This document shows positions 1 to 8,260 of a DNA stretch of 40,598 bases, one piece after another. The stretch comes from an uncultured Collinsella sp. Its GTDB lineage: Bacteria > Actinomycetota > Coriobacteriia > Coriobacteriales > Coriobacteriaceae. The notes under the pieces are model-generated. The model was not told where the DNA came from, ran no database searches, and was given only the letters and a program-made list of their open reading frames with translations. The stretch covers positions 1 to 40,598 of the forward strand of contig CABURV010000012.1 of NCBI GenBank assembly GCA_902494035.1. The letters run 5' to 3'. Every line of letters begins with the position of its first letter. Positions within the stretch are counted from its first letter, which is position 1. The position numbers and the translations under genes are program-made.

Positions 1-63
1 AGATTCGAACTTGTGACCTCCCGGTTATCAGCCGGACGCTCTAACCAACTGAGCTACAGGTCC
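1..63 (-). tRNA. tRNA-Ile (anticodon GAT), 3' end cut by window edge
   Basis: Read on the minus strand, the segment starts with GGACCTGTAGCTCAGTTGG and carries a D-arm, an anticodon loop CTGATAA (anticodon GAT) and the start of the T-arm (TTCGAATC). The rest of the T-arm and the acceptor 3' side lie beyond position 1. The structure and the GAT anticodon identify isoleucine tRNA. It lies downstream of gyrA on the same strand, separated from it by a terminator and a large inverted repeat. Confidence 0.93.
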
Positions 64-111
64 ATCGCGCAAGGGATATATTAGACGAGTCGTTACGCGC
101 GCGTCAACAAC

Positions 112-295
112 TTTTTTGAAAATCTTTGGGAGGGGTTCGCCCCGGCCGCATGGCGGCACATGAAGTCGCCTGCTCGGACAGTCCTGGCTCGCACGGAGAG
201 CACATTAAGTGCTCTCCGGCTCGTGCGGAACTCGCGATCGACTTCATGTGCCGCCATGCGGCCGGGGCGAACGCGGGTCCAAGATTGTCAAAAAA
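112..295. repeat. 184-bp foldback (inverted-repeat) element
   Basis: The arms at 135-168 and 239-272 are perfect 34-bp reverse complements. Further out, 112-126 and 281-295 pair at 14 of 15 positions and end in T6 and A6 runs, so the whole 112-295 segment can fold back. The centre holds its own hairpin: 194-203 pairs with 209-218 around the loop ATTAA. No ORF with coding character is present. It fills the gap between tRNA-Ile and gyrA. It could be a MITE-like element or an elaborate bidirectional terminator; the sequence alone does not decide. Confidence 0.85.
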
Positions 296-322
296 GCGGT
301 CGGCGCGCAGTGCGCCGACCGC
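290..322 (-). terminator. Rho-independent terminator after gyrA
   Basis: On the minus strand an 11-bp stem, GCGGTCGGCGC paired with GCGCCGACCGC (296-322), is followed by six T residues (290-295). It lies about 40 bp beyond the gyrA stop. Its U-tract is also the outer end of the foldback repeat. Confidence 0.9.
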
Positions 323-362
323 CGATATATGGGGTCTGATATTTTTTACCAGCTAGGGCCTC

Positions 363-3104
363 TTACTCGTCTAGGAGATCTTCTGGCATGTCGTTGCCGT
401 CGCCCAGGTCGACTGAGGCCTCTTCGGTGTCGACTGCGGCCTCGGCGCCCTCACCTTCGGGTTTTTCCTTGGCTGCCGTCATACGGGCGACGGCGCAGAT
501 GCGGTCGTTGTCGTCGACGGTCATCATCTTGACGCCCTGGGTGGCGCGGCCAGTCTGGCTGATCTCGTCGGTCTTGACGCGAATGACCGTCGCGCCCTCC
601 GTCACGATGAATAGCTCGTGCTGCGGGCCCACCGTCTTCATGGCCGCGAGGTTACCCTTACGCTCGGTCATTTGGATGGTGTAGACGCCCTGGCCGCCGC
701 GATTCTGCTCCGGGTAGTCCGCAACCGGTGTGCGCTTGCCGTAGCCGCGCTCGGTGATGACGAACAGATCGCCGTTGCCGTTAGTGACTTCCATGCCCAG
801 AACGCTCACGCCGTCCTTCATGCCGATACCGCGAACGCCGCTGGTGTCGCGGCCGGTAGCGCGCACCTGCTCCTCGGAGAACATGATCGCCTTGCCCGCG
901 GTGGTGGCTAGGATAATCTTGTCGCCCTCGCGCACGCGGCGCACGTTCAGCAGCGCGTCGTCGTCACGCAGGTTGATAGCGATCAGGCCGTCGCGACGGC
1001 TGCGATCATATGCGCTCATCACGGTCTTCTTGACCATGCCGCTCTTGGTGGCAAACATCAGGTACTCGCCGGCCGGGAACTCGCGGCAGCTGATGACGCT
1101 CGCGATCTTCTCGCCCTCCTCGAAGGGCAGAAGGTTGACGATCGCGGTACCGCGCGCCTGGCGCGTACCCACCGGCAGCTCGTGCACCTTCAGGCGATAG
1201 ACCTTGCCCTTGCTCGAGAAGAACAGCACGTACTCGTGCGTGGACGCGATGAACATCTCGTCGATAACGTCGTCCTCTTTGAGGTTGACGCCCGACACGC
1301 CCTTGCCGCCGCGCTTTTGGGCGCGGTAGGCGGCAACCGGGATACGCTTAACGTAGCCGGTGTGGGTGATGGTCACGACCATATCCTCGTCGGCGATGAG
1401 GTCCTCGACATCCAGGTCCTTCTCAACCTGGCTGATCTCGGTGCGGCGCTTGTCGCCGAACTTCTTGGAGATCTCGCGCATCTCTTCCTTGATGACGCCC
1501 AGGATCTTCTCCTCATGCGCCAGCAGGTCCTCGTAGTAGGCGATGGCACGGCGCAGGCCGTCCAGCTCTTCTTGGATCTTGTCGCGCTCCAGGCCGGTCA
1601 AGCGGCGCAACTTCATCTCGAGAATGGCCGTGGTCTGCTCGGGCGTAAAGCCAAAGCGCTCGATCAAGCGACTGCTGGCCTCGGAGTCGGTCTGCGAGGA
1701 GCGGATGATGCTAATGACCTCGTCGATATGGTCGAGAGCCATCAGATAGCCCTCGAGGATATGCGCGCGGGCCTGGGCCTTCTTAAGGTCGAAGCGGGTG
1801 CGGCGGGTGACGACGTCGACCTGGTGGTCGATGTAGTGCTGCAGCATCTCGCGCAGGCTCAGGCATTTGGGAACGCCGTTGACGAGCGCCAGGTTGTTGG
1901 CGCCAAAGGTCGTCTGCAGCGAGGTGAACTTATACAGGTTGTTGAGCACGACCTGCGGAATGACGCCCTTCTTGAGCTCGATGACCAGACGGATGCCCTT
2001 CTGGTTGGACTCATCGCGCATATCCGAGATGCCCTCGATGCGCTTGTCGTTGACGAGCTGGGCGATCTTCTCCTGCAGGGTGCCCTTGTTGACCATGTAA
2101 GGAATCTCGGTAAAGACCAGGCGGCTGCGACCGGTCTTGGTGGACTCCACATGTGCCTTGGCACGCACGGTAATGGAGCCGCGGCCGGTCTCATAGCTCT
2201 GCTTAATGCCGGCGCTGCCCATGATGATGGCGCCGGTGGGGAAGTCCGGACCGGGCATGATCTGCATGAGCTCGTCGACGGTGGCGTCGGGGTTGTCGAT
2301 CAGGTAGCAGGTGGCCTCGATCGCCTCGGTGAGGTTATGCGGGGCGATGTTGGTGGCCATGCCGACGGCGATGCCCTGGCTGCCGTTGACCAGCAGGTTG
2401 GGGAAGCGCGCGGGCAGTGCCACGGGCTCGGCGAGCGATTCGTCGTAGTTGGGCTGCCAGTCGACGGTATCCTTCTGCAAGTCACGCAACAGTTCCATGG
2501 CGGGCTTTGCCAGGCGGCTCTCGGTATAACGCATGGCCGCCGCGCCGTCGCCGTCGATGTTGCCGAAGTTGCCGTGACCGTCGATGAGCGGCGTGCGCAT
2601 GGAGAACCACTGCGCCAGGCGGACCATGGCCTCATAGACCGCGGAGTCGCCATGCGGGTGGTACTTACCGATAACTTCGCCGACCGTCCAAGCTGACTTC
2701 TTGTGCGGGCGGTTGGGGTAGATGCCGCTCTCGTTCATCGCGTACAGGATGCGGCGGTGCACCGGCTTTAAGCCGTCGCGCACGTCCGGCAGGGCGCGCG
2801 CCGTGATGACCGACATCGAATACTCGATAAACGACTGCTTCATCTCGCGACCGAACTCCGAAATCTGGAGCTGGCCGCCGTTGATATCCTCGCCGGCCGA
2901 GGCGCCACGGTCGACTTCGCCAAAGCTCTCCTCGAGCTCACCGTCGTCGTCTTCTTCCTCATCATCATCGGCATCGGGGTTATAGGCGTCCGGGTCGCCG
3001 TCCTCGCCCTGCTCAGCACGGGCAAGCAGGCGCTTCAGATCATCGGGCATACCGGCATCGCCGGCCTCGTCCATACCCTCGCTATTGTTGATATCGTCTG
3101 CCAC
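363..3104 (-). CDS. gyrA: DNA gyrase subunit A
   Basis: GyrA cleaves and religates DNA in the A2B2 gyrase that introduces negative supercoils. The catalytic tyrosine is Y193 in AAAMRYTESR. The quinolone-determining segment HPHGDSAVYEAM has Ser154 and Glu158, a sensitive-type pattern. The GyrA box QKRGGKG is at 596-602, followed by the beta-pinwheel C-terminal domain and an acidic tail. The protein has 913 residues, longer than the usual 820-880. An N-terminal extension of about 75 very acidic residues precedes the conserved region, placing Tyr193 about 70 residues later than in E. coli. The start is a GTG with an AGGAGG Shine-Dalgarno site, 11 bp after the gyrB stop, so the two genes form an operon. 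Confidence 0.98.
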   Translation of the reverse strand: MADDINNSEGMDEAGDAGMPDDLKRLLARAEQGEDGDPDAYNPDADDDEEEDDDGELEESFGEVDRGASAGEDINGGQLQISEFGREMKQSFIEYSMSVITARALPDVRDGLKPVHRRILYAMNESGIYPNRPHKKSAWTVGEVIGKYHPHGDSAVYEAMVRLAQWFSMRTPLIDGHGNFGNIDGDGAAAMRYTESRLAKPAMELLRDLQKDTVDWQPNYDESLAEPVALPARFPNLLVNGSQGIAVGMATNIAPHNLTEAIEATCYLIDNPDATVDELMQIMPGPDFPTGAIIMGSAGIKQSYETGRGSITVRAKAHVESTKTGRSRLVFTEIPYMVNKGTLQEKIAQLVNDKRIEGISDMRDESNQKGIRLVIELKKGVIPQVVLNNLYKFTSLQTTFGANNLALVNGVPKCLSLREMLQHYIDHQVDVVTRRTRFDLKKAQARAHILEGYLMALDHIDEVISIIRSSQTDSEASSRLIERFGFTPEQTTAILEMKLRRLTGLERDKIQEELDGLRRAIAYYEDLLAHEEKILGVIKEEMREISKKFGDKRRTEISQVEKDLDVEDLIADEDMVVTITHTGYVKRIPVAAYRAQKRGGKGVSGVNLKEDDVIDEMFIASTHEYVLFFSSKGKVYRLKVHELPVGTRQARGTAIVNLLPFEEGEKIASVISCREFPAGEYLMFATKSGMVKKTVMSAYDRSRRDGLIAINLRDDDALLNVRRVREGDKIILATTAGKAIMFSEEQVRATGRDTSGVRGIGMKDGVSVLGMEVTNGNGDLFVITERGYGKRTPVADYPEQNRGGQGVYTIQMTERKGNLAAMKTVGPQHELFIVTEGATVIRVKTDEISQTGRATQGVKMMTVDDNDRICAVARMTAAKEKPEGEGAEAAVDTEEASVDLGDGNDMPEDLLDE

Positions 3105-3115
3105 GTTACCTCCTC

Positions 3116-5146
3116 TTAAGCATCAAGGAATCGTGCATCATGTGCGTGTTTTTCAATGTACTCGCGGCGATAGCCGACCTCGGAACCCATCAGCTCGCGC
3201 ACGGCGCGGTCCGCCACCACGGCGTCTTCGATCGACACACGCTGCAGGATGCGGGTCTTGGGGTCCATCGTCGTCGAGGCAAGCTGCTTGGGGTCCATCT
3301 CGCCCAGGCCCTTGTAGCGCTGGACGGTATAGCCCTTGCGCTTTTTGGTGATCTTGCCGTCCTTGGCCTTGCCGTCCTCGTCGTTATCGTCGGGGTTCAG
3401 GCCCAGACTCTGGATGGTGTCGCGCAGGATCTCGTCTTCGGGCTGGCGGCCGTTGGGATACACGTAGTGGATCTTGTTGCGCACCTTAATGCCAAAGATG
3501 GGCGGGCAGGCGACATAGACGTAGCCAGCATCGATCAGCGGACGCATGTACTTGTAGAAGAACGTCAGCAGCAGGATGCGGATATGCGCACCGTCGACGT
3601 CTGCATCGGTCATGATGATGATCTTGTGGTAGCGCGCCTTGGTGATATCGAAGTCGCCGCCGTCGCCGGCACTCGTCGTGACGCCGCAGCCGATCGCGGT
3701 AATCAATGACTGGATGGTGTCACTCGAGAACGCGCGATGGTCACCAACGCGTTCGACGTTCAAAATCTTGCCGCGCAGGGGCAGAATCGCCTGGATGTCT
3801 CGGCGACGGCCGTCCTTGGCCGAACCGCCTGCCGAGTCGCCCTCTACGATGAAGAGCTCGGTCAGCTCGGCATCGCGCACCGAGCAGTCGGCGAGCTTAC
3901 CGGGCAGGGACGCCGTCTCGAGCAGGCTCTTGCGACGCGTCGCCTCGCGCGCCTTGCGGGCGGCGTTGCGGGCCTTGCAGGCTTGCTGGGCCTTCTTGAC
4001 GATCTCGCGGGCGGGCTTAGGATGCTCCTCGAGGTAGTCGGCGAGACCGTCGGTCACGATCTTGAGCGTCAGCGCGCGCATATAGGAGCTGCCGAGCTTT
4101 GCCTTGGTCTGGCCCTCAAACTGCGGGTCGGGCAGCTTGACCGAGATAACGGCCGAAAGGCCCTCGCGCACATCGTCGCCGGTCAGGTTGGCGTCTTTTT
4201 CCTTGAGCAGGTTCTGCTTGCGCGCGTAATCGTTGATCACGCGGGTGAGCGCGGTGCGGAAGCCCTCAAGATGCATGCCGCCCTCGGGGGTGTAGATGTC
4301 GTTGGCAAACGACATGACGTTCTCGCCGTAACCGCTATTCCACTGCAGGGAAACCTCGACCTCGCCCATCTTGGTCACAGGCGCGTCCGGATCCGATTTG
4401 CCCTCGATGTAGATGGGCTCCTTAAAGGCCTCGGGGACGTCCTTGCCCTCGTTGAGGAACTTGACGAAGTCGATGATGCCGCCCTCGTAGCAAAACTCCT
4501 CCACATGGGGAGTCGCCTCGCGCTCGTCGGTCAGCACGATTCTGAGGTTCTTATTGAGGAACGCCGTCTCCTGCAGACGGTTGTGCAGCGTATCGAAATC
4601 GTAGATGCAGGTCTCGAAGATCTCATCGTCGGGCCAGAAGGTGACGGTGGTGCCCGTCGAATCCGAGGTGCCCACGACCTCCATCTTCTTGACGGTCTTG
4701 CCGCGCGAGAACTCCATCTCGTAGGTGTTGCCATCGCGACGAACCTGAACGACCACGCGCTTGGACAGTGCGTTGACGACGGAGATGCCAACGCCGTGCA
4801 GGCCGCCCGAGACCTTATAGGCCGAGTTATCGAACTTACCGCCGGCGTGCAAGATCGTCATGACGACCTCGAGCGTCGGGATCTTTTTAACAGGGTGCTC
4901 GTCGACGGGGATGCCGCGCCCGTTGTCGACGACCGTGATGGAGTTGTCGGCGTGGACCGTCACCTGGATCTCGGTGCAGAAACCGGCCATGGCCTCGTCG
5001 ACGGAGTTGTCAACGATCTCCCACACCAGGTGATGCAGACCGCTGGCGCTCGTCGAGCCGATATACATGCCCGGGCGCTTACGAACGGCCTCGAGACCTT
5101 CGAGAATCTTAATCTCGCCGCCATCGTAATCGTTTTCGTTTGCCAC
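3116..5146 (-). CDS. gyrB: DNA gyrase subunit B
   Basis: GyrB is the ATPase subunit of gyrase. Visible elements are the GHKL ATP site (EIVDNSVDEA, DNGRGIP, GGLHGVG), the transducer domain, the TOPRIM motifs EGDSAGGSA and DADVDGAHI, and the C-terminal RYKGLGEM motif. A charged insertion of about 20 residues (NPDDNDEDGKAKDGK) lies in the TOPRIM/tail region. I chose the GTG at 5146 because AAGGAGGA precedes it at normal spacing; an in-frame TTG six codons upstream has no such site. This gives 676 residues. A terminator lies upstream, so gyrBA probably has its own promoter. TTTACG and TACACA spaced 17 bp apart are a weak candidate near 5165-5195. Confidence 0.98.
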   Translation of the reverse strand: MANENDYDGGEIKILEGLEAVRKRPGMYIGSTSASGLHHLVWEIVDNSVDEAMAGFCTEIQVTVHADNSITVVDNGRGIPVDEHPVKKIPTLEVVMTILHAGGKFDNSAYKVSGGLHGVGISVVNALSKRVVVQVRRDGNTYEMEFSRGKTVKKMEVVGTSDSTGTTVTFWPDDEIFETCIYDFDTLHNRLQETAFLNKNLRIVLTDEREATPHVEEFCYEGGIIDFVKFLNEGKDVPEAFKEPIYIEGKSDPDAPVTKMGEVEVSLQWNSGYGENVMSFANDIYTPEGGMHLEGFRTALTRVINDYARKQNLLKEKDANLTGDDVREGLSAVISVKLPDPQFEGQTKAKLGSSYMRALTLKIVTDGLADYLEEHPKPAREIVKKAQQACKARNAARKAREATRRKSLLETASLPGKLADCSVRDAELTELFIVEGDSAGGSAKDGRRRDIQAILPLRGKILNVERVGDHRAFSSDTIQSLITAIGCGVTTSAGDGGDFDITKARYHKIIIMTDADVDGAHIRILLLTFFYKYMRPLIDAGYVYVACPPIFGIKVRNKIHYVYPNGRQPEDEILRDTIQSLGLNPDDNDEDGKAKDGKITKKRKGYTVQRYKGLGEMDPKQLASTTMDPKTRILQRVSIEDAVVADRAVRELMGSEVGYRREYIEKHAHDARFLDA

Positions 5147-5194
5147 ACGTCCTCCTTCAGTCAAGAAAATGTGTACAGCCTTACTAGTTTATCG

Positions 5195-5223
5195 TAAAAA
5201 AATACCCTCGGGAACGAGGGTAT
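5195..5223 (-). terminator. Terminator between the DUF721 gene and gyrB
   Basis: On the minus strand a 9-bp stem, ATACCCTCG with CGAGGGTAT around TTCC, is followed by seven T residues. It separates the dnaN-recF-DUF721 unit from gyrBA. Confidence 0.88.
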
Positions 5224-5251
5224 TTGGCTCTACAAGGCCACCAGATGCGAT

Positions 5252-5815
5252 TTAAGGCTCTTTTTTGCTTTCTACGCCCTTGGCCCACTCGGCACTGGCT
5301 CTCATGGCATTCTCGAGGGCCTCGCGCAGTTTTTGGTCTTCGATGGGCGCCACTTGGCGCTCAATCTCGGTGCGCTCGGCCTCGCTTAGGTCGGCGTGCG
5401 GGGCCGGCGGGCGCTCGGTCGTCGCCGGGCGCAGGCGCTGCTTGGCGGCGGGCGGCGTGTGACCCGGCGCGGTGGTTTTGAACACCAGGCCGTCCACATG
5501 CGCACCGGCGCGCTCCATGCGCGCGCGAATGATCTCGCGCAACAGCGTCATTTCCTGCGTCCACGAGGGCGAATCGAGATATACCAGCAGCTCATTGGAC
5601 TCGGGCAGGTAGCGCAAGCCCGTCACATGCCGCCCCTCGCGCGTGCCCGAGCACACCGCGTTCCACGCGCGATAGACCGCGCGCGACTCCTCGGCAGCCT
5701 CCATCTGCGCGCGGCGCTCAGGTGTCGCGGCCGCCAGGATGCGCTGACGCTCTGCGTTCAAAAATCCACTGAAGGCAACCGTTTCGCTCTCGCGCTCGTA
5801 ATTAGCACGTTTCAC
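5252..5815 (-). CDS. DUF721 (DciA-like) protein
   Basis: The 187-residue protein carries a DUF721-type core in the middle, including the segments AWNAVCSGTREGRHVTGL and LLVYLDSPSWTQEMTLL. DUF721 proteins include DciA, which helps load the replicative helicase in bacteria that lack DnaC/DnaI loaders, and the gene commonly sits between recF and gyrB in Actinobacteria. The GTG start lies inside the end of recF (14-bp overlap), suggesting translational coupling. The C-terminal third is charged and rich in Ala and Pro and is probably flexible. The family call rests on context and core pattern; the helicase-loading role is inferred. Confidence 0.8.
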   Translation of the reverse strand: MKRANYERESETVAFSGFLNAERQRILAAATPERRAQMEAAEESRAVYRAWNAVCSGTREGRHVTGLRYLPESNELLVYLDSPSWTQEMTLLREIIRARMERAGAHVDGLVFKTTAPGHTPPAAKQRLRPATTERPPAPHADLSEAERTEIERQVAPIEDQKLREALENAMRASAEWAKGVESKKEP

Positions 5816-6908
5816 CCATGCTCACCACCTTGGCTCGATCAAGCAGGTCATTGGTAAAATACCCCAGGTTGGTCGTGGTTATGACCGTCTGGATATCATC
5901 GCCGATCAGCCGCAGAAAAGCACCGCGGCGTTCGCCGTCGAGTTCGCTCATCACGTCGTCCAAAAGCAGCAACGGGGCGGTGCCCAGGACATCGCGAGCC
6001 ACGGCCACCTCCGCCACCTTCCAGGCCAGAACCAACGTTCGCTGCTGACCTTGGCTGGCAAATGAACGGGCGGAGCGACCCGCCACGGTAAACTCAATCT
6101 CATCGCGATGCGGTCCCACCAGCGTCACGCCGCGGCGAATTTCCTCGTCGGCGTGCTCATCAAGGGCAGCCAGCATGCGCTCGTACGCCCAGCCCTTCAG
6201 CTCTTCGCGATCATCGACCTGGGGCAAATCCCCCAGCGTGGACGTATAGGTCACGTTGGCAGCCTCACCGGATGCCACTTGCCCGTAGGCAGTGTGCACA
6301 TGGCCCGCCAGCCGGTCGAGCAGGGCCAACCGGTGCACAAGCAGGGCCGAGCCCGCGCGGGCAATCGAATCGTTCCACGCGCCGAGCATCTCGCGACAGC
6401 ACCAGGTCTCCTTGAGCAGGGCGTTACGCTGGGTCACGCAGCGTCCATAGGTGCTCGCAAGATCGGCATAACGTGCGCTCAGTTGCATGCCAAAGTCATC
6501 GAGGGCGGCGCGGCGCACACTGGCGCCTCGCTTAACCATGTCCAGATGGTCGGGGCAAAACAGCACGCTCGGCAGAGCCCCGCGCACACCGGCGGCAGAG
6601 CACCTCTTGCCGTTGCGGCTAAACGAGCGCTTACCGTCCTCCACGCTCAATCCCATATCAAGCACGCGGCCGTCGCCCTCGAGCCTCAGCTCGACCTTGC
6701 ACGAGCCCACGCCATCATGGACGAGCTCGGCTGCGGTCGGATGCCTAAACGAGGCGCCGCTCGTCAGCAGCTGCAGCGCCTCTATGAGATTGGTCTTTCC
6801 CGCCGCGTTGGGTCCCGCAAGTATCGTCACGCCCTCGTCCAGGGCAAGGCGATAACTATCGAAGCTGCGGTAGTGCGCGACGGAAAGATCGCGGGCGAAC
6901 ATGGTCAT
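5802..6908 (-). CDS. recF: DNA replication and repair protein RecF
   Basis: RecF is an SMC-like ATPase that, with RecO and RecR, directs RecA loading at single-strand gaps. The Walker A motif GPNAAGKT lies at residues 32-39, the ABC signature region reads SQGQQRTLVLAWK, and Walker B with the D-loop is LLLLDDVMSELD. The open frame runs far upstream into dnaN. The start was set at the ATG of MTMFARDLS, 10 bp after the dnaN stop, giving 368 residues, the usual family length. A second ATG two codons later is equally possible, and no strong ribosome site separates them. Confidence 0.96.
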   Translation of the reverse strand: MTMFARDLSVAHYRSFDSYRLALDEGVTILAGPNAAGKTNLIEALQLLTSGASFRHPTAAELVHDGVGSCKVELRLEGDGRVLDMGLSVEDGKRSFSRNGKRCSAAGVRGALPSVLFCPDHLDMVKRGASVRRAALDDFGMQLSARYADLASTYGRCVTQRNALLKETWCCREMLGAWNDSIARAGSALLVHRLALLDRLAGHVHTAYGQVASGEAANVTYTSTLGDLPQVDDREELKGWAYERMLAALDEHADEEIRRGVTLVGPHRDEIEFTVAGRSARSFASQGQQRTLVLAWKVAEVAVARDVLGTAPLLLLDDVMSELDGERRGAFLRLIGDDIQTVITTTNLGYFTNDLLDRAKVVSMGETC

Positions 6909-6918
6909 AGGGCGGTTG

Positions 6919-8022
6919 CTAGATGCGGACCGGCATAACCAGGTACAGGTAGTTGATCTTGTCGTAGGACTTGAAGATGCCCGCCTGCGAGTAGCTCTTG
7001 AGCTCCAGCGTGATCTCCTTCTCCTTGGACAGGGCATTGAGGCAGCCAAAGATGTAGTGGTAGTTGAAGGCGATGGTGCCCGACTCGCCCTCGGCCTCGA
7101 CATCGATCGTCTCCTGCGCAAGGTCCTGGTCATTGGAAATGGAGGACAGGCCCATCTGCCCGTTCTCGACATCGATCTCGAACTTGACAGCGGGGTTGGC
7201 GCTCGCGATAACGGCCACGCGCTTGAGGGCGGCGTTAAAGGCGGCGACGTCGATCTTGACGCTCGTCACGCACGAATCGGGGATGAGCTGCTTGTAGTTG
7301 GGGTACACGCCCTCGATACGGCGCGACACGTAGGTGGTGTTGCCGGCCTCAAAGACGACCTGGGTGTCGGTAGCCCCGATCATGATGGTCGCCTGGCTGG
7401 CCATGATGTTCAGTGCGTCGTTAAAGGCGTCAGCCGGAACGTTGAGCTCAAAGGAGCCCTCGAGGGTCGAGGTCTCGACCTGCGTATCGCACACGGCCAA
7501 GCGGAAGGAGTCGGTCGCCACCAGGCGCACGGTGTTGTTCTCGACCTTCATGTGCACGCCGCCCAGGATGGGGCGAGCCTTGTCGGTCGAGGTGACGCGC
7601 CACACGCGGCCGACCATCTCGGACAAGATATCGGTCGGCAGCTCCACGGCACTCTCGATGGCATAGGCCGGAAACTCAGGGAAGTCATTGGCATCGAGCG
7701 TGTTCAGGCGGAACGAGCTCTTCTCGCAACTGATCAGCACCTGGCGCTCGGACAGCTCAAAGGTGACCGGGGCATCGGGGAGAGTCTTGGTGATATTGGA
7801 GAGCATCTTACAGGGGATAACCATCTCGCCCTCCTCTTCGACATGCGCCGCGATGCGATGACGGATCGAGATGGTGTAGTTAGAGGTCTGGAATTCCAAG
7901 ATGCCGTCTTGCGCCTTGACGAGCACGCCCGACAGGATGGGAAGGGTGGATGCCGAAGCGACACCCTTCATAACGATGCCGATGGCTTGTGTAAGCGAGC
8001 TCTGGCTGACGGTGAACTTCAT
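6919..8022 (-). CDS. dnaN: DNA polymerase III beta subunit (sliding clamp)
   Basis: DnaN is the ring-shaped dimer that tethers polymerase III to DNA. The 367-residue length and the three clamp domains fit; typical segments are MKFTVSQSSLTQAI, MLSNITKTLPD and the C-terminal YLVMPVRI, a variant of the usual P-M-R end. The ATG is preceded by AGAAAGG at 9-base spacing. Its 5' side abuts the AT-rich unwinding region of the putative origin. recF and the DUF721 gene follow closely, forming one transcription unit ending at the terminator near 5200. Confidence 0.98.
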   Translation of the reverse strand: MKFTVSQSSLTQAIGIVMKGVASASTLPILSGVLVKAQDGILEFQTSNYTISIRHRIAAHVEEEGEMVIPCKMLSNITKTLPDAPVTFELSERQVLISCEKSSFRLNTLDANDFPEFPAYAIESAVELPTDILSEMVGRVWRVTSTDKARPILGGVHMKVENNTVRLVATDSFRLAVCDTQVETSTLEGSFELNVPADAFNDALNIMASQATIMIGATDTQVVFEAGNTTYVSRRIEGVYPNYKQLIPDSCVTSVKIDVAAFNAALKRVAVIASANPAVKFEIDVENGQMGLSSISNDQDLAQETIDVEAEGESGTIAFNYHYIFGCLNALSKEKEITLELKSYSQAGIFKSYDKINYLYLVMPVRI

Positions 8023-8033
8023 CTTTTAATACC

Positions 8034-8260
8034 TTTCTATAGATATAAATATCTTAATAATAGTAATAGCACTGACGAAACTGTTGATTACTCCCAAAGA
8101 CGCAGGTCAGACCCAGAAAGAGAATCGACAGCAACCTGTGTGCAACAGGGGTGGTTTTCCACGTTCAAAACCTGCGCAAAACTTTTCATCACCGCGGATT
8201 GGGTTTTAGACACCTTATGCCCGTGGTTTCGACAAGTTTTCAACAGGTGTCTCTATTTCC
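8034..8260. other. Putative chromosomal replication origin (oriC)
   Basis: This is the gap between dnaN and dnaA, where strand bias of the flanking genes also points to an origin. It has an AT-rich tract (8034-8069) containing DnaA-trios. DnaA-box-like nonamers follow: TGTTGATTA (8082-8090), TGTGCAACA (8139-8147), TTTTCCACG (8155-8163) and TTTTCAACA (8237-8245). The last lies in AGTTTTCAACAGGT, which recurs twice as its reverse complement upstream of rpmH. No perfect TTATCCACA box is present. The origin call is an inference from architecture. Confidence 0.8.
8055..8069 (+). promoter_or_regulatory. DnaA-trio array (origin unwinding element)
   Basis: The plus strand reads TAA TAA TAG TAA TAG, which 3' to 5' is GAT-AAT-GAT-AAT-AAT: five consecutive matches to the DnaA-trio consensus 3'-(G/A)AT. 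An 11-bp spacer separates it from the box-like CTGTTGATTA (8081-8090). The trios run away from the box toward dnaN, as in the known bacterial unwinding element. Confidence 0.7.

Noticed and set aside
1182..2696. 504-residue open frame on the plus strand inside gyrA
   Set aside because: Antisense shadow of gyrA; no ribosome site and Val/Leu/Asp/Gly-rich composition typical of such shadows.
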